Shown: positions 58,650 through 64,000 of the stretch, piece after piece
Layout of the letters: the number at the start of each line of letters is the position of its first letter
Numbering within the stretch: the first letter of the stretch is position 1
NCBI RefSeq assembly: GCF_001303895.1
Contig: NZ_LJSD01000014.1
Coordinates: 62,001 to 126,000 of the forward strand
Source: Mesorhizobium sp. 1M-11
GTDB taxonomy: Bacteria; Pseudomonadota; Alphaproteobacteria; Rhizobiales; Rhizobiaceae
DNA length: 64,000 bases
Reading direction: 5' to 3'
Translations under genes and position numbers: made by a program
The notes under the pieces: model-generated
The model's input: the letters and a program-made list of their open reading frames with translations, nothing else
Databases searched by the model: none
What the model was told of the DNA's origin: nothing

Positions 58650-59119
58650 GGTCGCGGTTGCCGCCGCCAGGAAAGGAATTCGTCGAGCACGACTGCGGCA
58701 GCACCTACCGAAATGAAGACGTCGGCCAGGTTGAAGATGGCGAATGACCAGATCGGCGTGTGGAACAGGATGTAGTCGATGACATGCCCGTAGACGGTGC
58801 GGTCGATGACATTGCCGAGCGCGCCGCCGACGATGAGCGCGAAGCCGATGCGGGCGAGCACCTGGTTGGGCGGGGTTTTCAGCGCCAGATAGAGCACGAA
58901 GACAACCACCACAGCGGCCACGGCGATCAGACCGGTGTCGCTCAAGGACGAAAACATCGAGAAGGCGATGCCGGTGTTGTAGGTGCGTAAGAGCGCCAGA
59001 AAGGGCAGGAGATCGATCTTCTCCTGAAAGGGCAGGCCGGTTTCGACCCACTGCTTGATCCATTGGTCGAGTGCGATGGCGACGATGGTCAGCAGGGCAT
59101 AAGGCGTCAGCGATTTCAG
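58646..59119 (-). CDS. lspA: Lipoprotein signal peptidase (signal peptidase II), apparent CTG start
   Basis: 157 residues if translation starts at CTG 59117-59119. The protein then reads (M)KSLTPYALLTIVAIALDQW, which contains the family's LDQWIK motif. NTGIAFSMFS, GGALGNVIDRTVYGHVIDY (catalytic Asp) and FNLADVFI (second Asp) follow, with four TM helices. The first ATG (58957) would remove the first helix and the NTGIAF motif, so it cannot be right. GGAGG stands 7 nt before the CTG, and its CTGA overlaps the stop of the upstream methyltransferase gene where an ATGA is usual. LspA cleaves prolipoprotein signals. Confidence 0.85.
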   Translation of the reverse strand: MKSLTPYALLTIVAIALDQWIKQWVETGLPFQEKIDLLPFLALLRTYNTGIAFSMFSSLSDTGLIAVAAVVVVFVLYLALKTPPNQVLARIGFALIVGGALGNVIDRTVYGHVIDYILFHTPIWSFAIFNLADVFISVGAAAVVLDEFLSWRRQPRP

Positions 59120-59967
59120 GATCGGTCCTCCAGCGTGAGCGCGCCGCGACGGATTTCAAACAGCATGACGCCGGTGGCGACTGCAAGGTTCAGCGAGTCC
59201 GCGCGCCCGGCTTGCGGAATGCGCAGCAGGCGATCGCAACCGTTCGCGAGATCGTCGGGCAGGCCCTGCTGCTCATTGCCCATCAGGAGCAGCACCGGCC
59301 GGTTCGAAAAATCGACCGAGCGATAGTCGACCGCGCCTTTGAGATGCGTGCCAACCACGAGGCCCGGAAAGTTCTTGCGCCAGGACAGGAAAGTATCCGG
59401 CGTTGCCCTGGCGACAGGTACGGCAAAGACCGAACCCATGGTGGCCCGCACGGTTTCCAGCGAGAACGGATCGGTGGTGTCTCCGATCAGGATGACGCCC
59501 TTGGCGCCGACGGCATCGACGGTGCGCAGCACGGTGCCCAGATTGCCGGGATCGCGCACGCGGTCGAGCGCCACCCAGACGTCGCCATTTTTCGGACGGA
59601 CGTCTTTCAGCGCCATGTACTTCTGCGAAAAAACACCGACCACCATCTGGGGATTGTCGCGGCGGGTGATGGCCGACAGCACTTTTTCGGAGACTTCGAG
59701 CACCGTGCCGCCAGCGGCCACAGTGCGGGCCGCGACCTTTTCGACGACCGGGTTGCCGCGTCCGGCTTTGGCGAAAACCAAGGTCCTGATCTGCCAGCCG
59801 AGGTCGAGCGCGTCGATGATCAGCTTCAGGCCTTCGGCCATGAAGGCATTCTGGCTGTCGCGGAATTTCTTCAGCGCCAGCGCCTTGATGTCTTTCACCA
59901 GGGGGTTGGCCAGGCTGGTGACTTCCTTGACCTGTCCCACCACGCGGCGGTTCTCATATTCCGTCAT
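59116..59967 (-). CDS. TrmH/SpoU family RNA 2'-O-methyltransferase
   Basis: 283 residues. An N-terminal RNA-binding region (LANPLVKDIKALALKKFRDS, FMAEGLKLI) precedes the trefoil-knot SPOUT domain. The latter has motif 1 ALDRVRDPGNLGTVLRT, motif 2 VLLLMGNEQQGL and motif 3 IPQAGRADSLNLAVATGVML. It methylates a ribose in rRNA or tRNA using SAM; the target is unknown. It is coupled by overlap to lspA downstream. Confidence 0.93.
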   Translation of the reverse strand: MTEYENRRVVGQVKEVTSLANPLVKDIKALALKKFRDSQNAFMAEGLKLIIDALDLGWQIRTLVFAKAGRGNPVVEKVAARTVAAGGTVLEVSEKVLSAITRRDNPQMVVGVFSQKYMALKDVRPKNGDVWVALDRVRDPGNLGTVLRTVDAVGAKGVILIGDTTDPFSLETVRATMGSVFAVPVARATPDTFLSWRKNFPGLVVGTHLKGAVDYRSVDFSNRPVLLLMGNEQQGLPDDLANGCDRLLRIPQAGRADSLNLAVATGVMLFEIRRGALTLEDRS

Positions 59968-59984
59968 TTCGGACTCTTTTGTTT

Positions 59985-60031
59985 CCGCATGATCTTGCCG
60001 GAAAACCGGCTTCCATTTTGCGGGATCATGC
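59985..60031. repeat. Intergenic palindromic repeat, family B (short copy 5)
   Basis: GCATGATCTTGCCGGAAAAC, then CGGCTTCCATTTTGCGGGATCATGC. It fills the space between two minus-strand methyltransferase genes, and its right edge supplies the TGA stop (60026-60028) of the upstream gene. Confidence 0.7.
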
Positions 60032-61156
60032 GGAGACCCAACGCGAGAAGAGGGAGGTGGACAGCGCCCGTCCAGCCGACTGTTCGCGGATGATCAGTTC
60101 ACCGGATTCCACGCGTCCGCCCATGCCGGCAAAGGTATCGCGCATCAGGGCATGGGTGGCGAAGAAGGAGGAGCGGATCGAGTAGGCGGTCAAGACCACA
60201 GCCAACGGCTTCGGTGTGAGGATAGAGCGGCAGATATCGGTGAGTGCCGGCAGGTTTTCGAACAGTTGCCAGACTTCCCCCTTCGGTCCGCGACCGTAGG
60301 CCGGCGGGTCGAACAGGATGATGTCGTAGCGGCTGCCACGGCGCTCTTCGCGCTCGGCGAACTTCATTGCATCCTCGACGATCCAGCGGATCGGCTTGTT
60401 GCCGAGGCCGGCCATCTCCTGGTTCTCGCGCGCCCAGCCGATGGCTTTCTTCGAGGCATCGACATGGGTGACCTCGGCGCCGGCGCGCGCCGCCACCAGT
60501 GAGGCGAGGCCGGTGTAGCCGAACAGGTTCAGAACCTTGACCGGGCGCCTGGTGCTCTCGATCAGGCCAGCCATGTGGTCCCAGTGAGAGGCCTGCTCGG
60601 GAAAGACGCCGACATGGCGGAAAGACGTGAAGCGGCCAAGATAGTCGATGCCGTCATGTTTCATCGGCCAGGTTTCGCCAAGCGGCTGGCGCGGGAAACG
60701 CCAGCGGCCCATGCCTTCCTCGTCGGTATCGCCGGTGAAGACGGCGTCGACGCGGTCCCAATCCTTGGCCGGCAGTGCCGGTTGCCAGATCGCCTGGCCT
60801 TCCGGACGCACGATGCGATAGGGGCCGTATTGTTCGAGCTTCTGACCATTGCCGCTGTCGAGCAGCGCATAGTCGGCATTGGGCGCGACTTCGAGGATCA
60901 ACGGCAGCTTTTCAGCCGGCAAGGCGCCTTCGCGGCGCGTCAGTACGCGCTGCGCGGTTTCGCTTTTGGCTTCGACCGGCCGCGAAGCCCGGTTCTCCTG
61001 GCGCTCGGCTTTTGGCTCCGGTCGGGACGTCTGCTTGTGCTCCTGGCGAGGCTCGGCCTTGCGCTCGGGACGCTTGTCGCGGCGTCCATCCTGCGCGCGC
61101 GGCGACTGCGCGCTGCCGTCTCGGCGGCTCGATTTGTCCCGGCGTTTGTCGCGCAT
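60026..61156 (-). CDS. Class I SAM-dependent RNA methyltransferase (RlmI/RlmK-like) with basic tail
   Basis: 376 residues from the ATG at 61156. The first 70 residues are a low-complexity Arg/Lys/Glu/Gln tail (RRDKSSRRDGSAQ, RPERKAEPRQEHK). The methyltransferase fold follows: VKVLNLFGYTGLASLVAARAG (SAM loop), THVDASKKAIGWARENQEMAGL, WIVEDAMKFAEREE and IILFDPPAYGRGPKG (DPPxY-type active site). This matches rRNA large-subunit methyltransferases of the YccW/RlmI group; the exact target base is not certain. The tail may bind RNA. Confidence 0.9.
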   Translation of the reverse strand: MRDKRRDKSSRRDGSAQSPRAQDGRRDKRPERKAEPRQEHKQTSRPEPKAERQENRASRPVEAKSETAQRVLTRREGALPAEKLPLILEVAPNADYALLDSGNGQKLEQYGPYRIVRPEGQAIWQPALPAKDWDRVDAVFTGDTDEEGMGRWRFPRQPLGETWPMKHDGIDYLGRFTSFRHVGVFPEQASHWDHMAGLIESTRRPVKVLNLFGYTGLASLVAARAGAEVTHVDASKKAIGWARENQEMAGLGNKPIRWIVEDAMKFAEREERRGSRYDIILFDPPAYGRGPKGEVWQLFENLPALTDICRSILTPKPLAVVLTAYSIRSSFFATHALMRDTFAGMGGRVESGELIIREQSAGRALSTSLFSRWVSA

Positions 61157-61294
61157 GAATTTCAAGAAGGACGCTCCGCGTTTCGCGCTGCTTTTGGCAT
61201 AGGGGCTGCAACCGCGCAACTTTCAGCGCGAGTGAAACGGCGGCGCCGACAAATTCAAGGGTACCGGAGCAGCGCAAGCGGTATAAGGCATCCC

Positions 61295-61984
61295 ATGTCG
61301 CGCTCCGAACGCCTGCTCGATCTCGTCCAGACCTTGCGTCGCCATCGCCTGCCGGTCAGCGGCCGCACCTTGGCGGGCGAACTCGGCGTTTCGATCCGCA
61401 CGCTCTACCGGGACATCGCCACGCTGCAGGGGCAAGGCGCGCCAATCGAGGGCGAGGCAGGGCTGGGTTACGTGCTGAAGCCCGGCTTCATGCTGCCGCC
61501 GCTGATGTTTACCGATGAGGAGATCGAGGCGATCGTGCTCGGTTCGCGCTGGGTGGTCAAGCAGCCCGACAGCCGGCTGTCCAAAGCGGCTGCCGATGCG
61601 CTTGCCAAGATCGCTGCCGTGCTGCCGGACGACCTGCGCAACGATCTCGATGCATCAACACTGCTTGTCGGTCCGCGTATGGGAGCCAGCGAAGGTATCG
61701 ACCTGGCCGCCGTGCGCCAGGCAATCCGCGACGAACAGAAACTTGCCATCACCTACAGCGATGCCGGCGGTGCCGGCAGCAAGCGGATCGTGTGGCCCTT
61801 TGCGCTCAGCTTTTTCGACAAGGTGCGGGTGATGGTGGCCTGGTGCGAGATGCGGCAGGATTTTCGGCATTTCCGCACCGATCGCATCGCAACGCTGGAT
61901 GCCACCGGACTGCGCTATCCGCGGCGACGGCAGGCTTTGCTCAAACAGTGGCGTACCACGCTGGAAGACGTAGCGCAGCGGTGA
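61295..61984 (+). CDS. YafY-like transcriptional regulator (HTH + WYL)
   Basis: 229 residues from the ATG at 61295. N-terminal HTH: SRSERLLDLVQTLRRHRLPVSGRTLAGELGVSIRTLYRDIATLQ (split over its helices). The rest is a WYL-type ligand domain (KLAITYSDAGGAGSKRIVWPFAL, then FDKVRVMVAWCEMRQDFRHFRTDRI). It is divergent from the methyltransferase gene. The downstream VOC gene, 66 bp away, is a likely target because YafY-type regulators often sit next to such enzymes. The effector is unknown. Confidence 0.92.
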   Translation: MSRSERLLDLVQTLRRHRLPVSGRTLAGELGVSIRTLYRDIATLQGQGAPIEGEAGLGYVLKPGFMLPPLMFTDEEIEAIVLGSRWVVKQPDSRLSKAAADALAKIAAVLPDDLRNDLDASTLLVGPRMGASEGIDLAAVRQAIRDEQKLAITYSDAGGAGSKRIVWPFALSFFDKVRVMVAWCEMRQDFRHFRTDRIATLDATGLRYPRRRQALLKQWRTTLEDVAQR

Positions 61985-62050
61985 TCGCTGCTGCCAGAAT
62001 CTGACAGTGGCTTCAGCTACGGTCTCTCCATCGCAACACGGAGAGCAACC

Positions 62051-62437
62051 ATGCAAAGTCCGAACTTCGTTATCCTCTATGTCGACCAGCCGCAGGTGAG
62101 CGGCGCTTTCTATCAGGCGCTTTTCGACCGCGAGCCGGTCGAATCCTCGCCGACCTTCGTGCTGTTCGTGCTGGACAACGGCTTCAAGTTCGGCCTCTGG
62201 TCGCGACACACGGCCAAGCCCGCTGTCGCTGCCACGGGCGGAGGAGCCGAGATCGTCTTCCAGCTCGAAAAGCCTGATGCCGTCGATGCAACGCATGCCG
62301 ATTGGGCGGGTCGTGGCCTCTCCATCCTGCAGACGCCGACCGATCTGGATTTCGGTCGAACCTTCGTCGCGCTTGATCCCGACAAGCATAGGCTCCGCGT
62401 CTACTGCATGAATGATGTGGGAAACATTCAGTCCTGA
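62051..62437 (+). CDS. VOC family protein (glyoxalase/bleomycin-resistance fold)
   Basis: 128 residues with the paired beta-alpha-beta-beta-beta modules: FVILYVDQPQVSGAFYQALFDREPVESSPTFVLFVLDNGFKFGLWS and GGAEIVFQLEKPDAVD ... TDLDFGRTFVALDPDKHRLRVYC (both split). Metal-site residues are not complete by eye, so enzyme or binding protein is open. ACGGAGAGC precedes the ATG. It is probably controlled by the upstream YafY-like regulator. Confidence 0.88.
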   Translation: MQSPNFVILYVDQPQVSGAFYQALFDREPVESSPTFVLFVLDNGFKFGLWSRHTAKPAVAATGGGAEIVFQLEKPDAVDATHADWAGRGLSILQTPTDLDFGRTFVALDPDKHRLRVYCMNDVGNIQS

Positions 62438-62539
62438 CGCAGTTTGGCCTCGCGGTGGCTTCCTACGACCACGCGTTCTAACGGGAGCCGTGGCTCGACA
62501 AGCGATTGGAAGGGACCAAAATTCAGGCTGATATAGCCT

Positions 62540-62568
62540 TTGACATAGTGACATCATGATGTCACTAT
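62540..62568 (+). promoter_or_regulatory. Promoter of the gntR gene, apparently giving a leaderless mRNA
   Basis: A consensus TTGACA -35 (62540-62545), 17-bp spacer and CACTAT -10 (62563-62568). The ATG at 62575 begins 7 nt after the -10, where transcription itself should start. No Shine-Dalgarno sequence is present between them. Confidence 0.6.
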
Positions 62569-62571
62569 GTC
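62542..62571. promoter_or_regulatory. 30-bp perfect palindrome over the gntR promoter
   Basis: GACATAGTGACATCA (62542-62556) is followed without a spacer by its exact reverse complement (62557-62571). It covers the -35, spacer and -10, and ends 3 bp before the ATG. It is a strong candidate for autoregulation by the GntR protein encoded downstream. Confidence 0.85.
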
Positions 62572-62574
62572 TTC

Positions 62575-63318
62575 ATGATTGCTGAACACGATCCCAGCCC
62601 GCTCTATGCAAAAGTTGAAGCGGCGCTGACGTCCGATATCGCCGCCGGGGATCTTTCTCCGGGTAGCCAGCTTCCACCCGAAGACCGCCTGATCGAGCGC
62701 TTCGGCGTCAGCCGAACGACGGTCCGCAAGGCAATTGAGAACCTTGTGGCTCGCGGACAGGTCGAAATCCGCCGCGGCAAGGGCACCTTCGTCGCGCAGC
62801 GCAAGATCACTCAGGAATTGACCGAGCTGACCGGCTTCGTCGAGGACATGCAGGCGCTCGGCCGCACGCCAACCGCCCGGCTTCTGGACAAACAGGTCGT
62901 ACCTGCAGATGCAGACGTGGCCAGGCAACTCGCGGTGCCACCTGGCGGTCTCGTCATGCGGATTCAGCGCGTCCGGCTGGCCGATGGCGTCGCCATGTCC
63001 TTCGATGAAACCTATCTGCCGCGTGGGATCGGCGAAAAGATTGCCGCCCACGACCTGGACGCCGAGCCGATCTTTTCGCTGCTCGAGGGCAAATACGGCG
63101 TGCCGTTGACGGAGGCAGAGTATAGGTTGGAAGCCGTCACCGCTGCGCCGGACGTGGCGCAGGCTCTGAGCGTCGATCCCGGCAGCGCGATCTTCCTGAT
63201 CGAACGCACGTCTTACACCGAAGGGCACCGGCCCATCGACTACGAAAAGCTCTACTATCGCGGTGACCTCATCAGCTTCGTCACGCGCCTGGCCAGGCGT
63301 TCGCGCCACCGCTCGTAA
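62575..63318 (+). CDS. GntR family transcriptional regulator, HutC/UTRA type
   Basis: 247 residues. N-terminal winged helix: LYAKVEAALTSDIAAGDLSPGSQLPPEDRLIERFGVSRTTVRKAIENLVARGQVEIRRGKGTFV (split over its helices and wing). The C-terminal UTRA ligand domain has GFVEDMQALGRTPTARLL, LVMRIQRVRLADGVAMSFDETYLP and IFLIERTSYTEGHRPIDYEKLYYRGD. A TSUP transporter gene begins 16 bp after its stop, so both are probably one autoregulated unit. The ligand is perhaps the transported compound (inference). Confidence 0.93.
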   Translation: MIAEHDPSPLYAKVEAALTSDIAAGDLSPGSQLPPEDRLIERFGVSRTTVRKAIENLVARGQVEIRRGKGTFVAQRKITQELTELTGFVEDMQALGRTPTARLLDKQVVPADADVARQLAVPPGGLVMRIQRVRLADGVAMSFDETYLPRGIGEKIAAHDLDAEPIFSLLEGKYGVPLTEAEYRLEAVTAAPDVAQALSVDPGSAIFLIERTSYTEGHRPIDYEKLYYRGDLISFVTRLARRSRHRS

Positions 63319-63334
63319 AGTAAGGGACGAAGCA

Positions 63335-64000
63335 ATGGACAGCCTATGGCTATTCGTGGCCGCTTTTGGCGCAAGCGCGCTTGGCGGTGTGCTCGGCATG
63401 GCGAGCGGCATCTTTATCGTGCCGCTCCTCACAATGCTTTTCGGCGTCGATATTCATGTCGCGATCGGCGCGAGCATCATTTCGGTGATCGCCTGCTCAT
63501 GCGGCAGCGCCGCTGCGTTCTTGAAAGGTCGCCTGACCAATATCCGGCTTGCCATCGTTCTTGAGACGGCCACGACGTTTGGCGCGCTGACCGGTGTATT
63601 CCTGATCGGCAGCGTCTCGACCTCGGTCCTGTATGGGCTGTTTGCGGTCATTCTGGCGCTCTCGGCGAAGCAGATGCTCGCACGTCGGCGCGAGGCAATC
63701 GACGCGAGTGCGCCGAATGCGAAAAGCTGGGCCACGATCCTGCGCCTGCATTCCAGCTTTCCCGATCACACAGCAGGGCGGGAAGTGCTCTATCAAGTCG
63801 GCCGTGTTCCGCTTGGCATGGCGATGATGTACGGGGCCGGACTGATTTCGGCTTTGCTGGGAATTGGCTCCGGCGTCTTGAAAATCCCGGCCATGGATGC
63901 TGCCTTGCGCCTCCCCATCAAGGTCTCGTCCGCCACATCGAATTTCATGATCGGCGTCACGGCGGCCGCCAGCGCGGGGGCCTACTTCGTACGGGGCGAC
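63335..64000 (+). CDS. TSUP (TauE/SafE) family membrane transporter, C-terminus beyond the window
   Basis: 222 codons are visible and the frame is open at the right edge. It has hydrophobic helices and the TSUP glycine motifs: GGVLGMASGIFIVPLLTMLF, IGASIISVIACSCGSAAAFLKGRLTN, and the second-half repeat GAGLISALLGIGSGVLKIPAM with SSATSNFMIGVTAAASAGAYF. AAGGGACGAAGCA precedes the ATG at 63335. TSUP proteins move small organic or sulfur anions across the inner membrane; the substrate is unknown. It is co-transcribed with gntR. Confidence 0.9.
   Translation, partial: MDSLWLFVAAFGASALGGVLGMASGIFIVPLLTMLFGVDIHVAIGASIISVIACSCGSAAAFLKGRLTNIRLAIVLETATTFGALTGVFLIGSVSTSVLYGLFAVILALSAKQMLARRREAIDASAPNAKSWATILRLHSSFPDHTAGREVLYQVGRVPLGMAMMYGAGLISALLGIGSGVLKIPAMDAALRLPIKVSSATSNFMIGVTAAASAGAYFVRGD

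Noticed and set aside
60575..61294. Extension of the YafY-like regulator back to 60575
   Set aside because: It is antisense to the RNA methyltransferase; the HTH begins right after the ATG at 61295.

Overview
The window is a 64 kb piece of an alphaproteobacterial chromosome. Several things suggest a Mesorhizobium-like member of the Rhizobiales (Phyllobacteriaceae): high GC, a DUF982 protein, an OlsB-type ornithine-lipid acyltransferase, a CysG-DUF2849-sulfite reductase-CysH-DUF934 sulfur block, and two families of short palindromic intergenic repeats. The organism was inferred from protein resemblance only. No rRNA, tRNA, CRISPR array, prophage or complete insertion sequence was seen.

Layout. 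1-4.4 kb: end of a carbohydrate ABC transporter operon (permease end, ATPase), a sugar-phosphate isomerase/epimerase, a Gfo/Idh/MocA dehydrogenase and an aldo/keto reductase. 4.6-13.9 kb: housekeeping genes (Zur-type Fur regulator, small membrane protein, GFA-family protein, DNA polymerase I, a probable small RNA, a diacylglycerol-kinase-like protein, M20 peptidase, short RNase D, GlsB-type membrane protein, DUF982 protein). 13.9-14.8 kb: an AT-richer stretch with no convincing gene.

14.8-34.8 kb: a Wzx/Wzy-type extracellular polysaccharide locus with many strand switches. It has UDP-GlcNAc 2-epimerase, UDP-ManNAc dehydrogenase and a WecG/TagA-type transferase, which together make and add ManNAcA. 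It also has two GT4 glycosyltransferases, a flippase, an O-antigen polymerase/ligase-like protein and a Wzz/GumC-like chain-length protein without a kinase domain. A probable decoration module comprises two GNAT/FemAB-like acyltransferases, a fatty-acid-hydroxylase-family membrane protein and a CapK-like adenylate-forming enzyme. A GH5 glycosidase, a heparinase II/III-like protein and a two-domain beta-propeller protein complete it. No priming glycosyltransferase, outer-membrane exporter (Wza/OPX) or tyrosine kinase is visible, so these must lie elsewhere.

35-50.6 kb: PBP1A; a MarR regulator divergent from a ClC channel with a perfect palindrome between them; a Kef/YbaL antiporter; the sulfate assimilation block; a GMC oxidoreductase; grpE; and a TRIC-family channel preceded by nine perfect copies of a 7-bp repeat. 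50.7-64 kb: YjbR-like protein, OlsB, a hybrid histidine kinase, several regulator-enzyme pairs (LysR/NIPSNAP, HxlR/NmrA, YafY/VOC), an AcuI-like reductase, an lspA gene that seems to start at CTG, two RNA methyltransferases, and a GntR regulator with a TSUP transporter cut by the window end. The GntR gene appears to be leaderless, with a 30-bp perfect palindrome over its promoter.

The points most worth following up are the polysaccharide locus and its decoration module, the apparent loss of proofreading residues in PolA, the polA-adjacent small RNA whose terminator overlaps the next reading frame, the CTG start of lspA, the leaderless GntR promoter, and the intergenic repeats that supply stop codons to seven genes.
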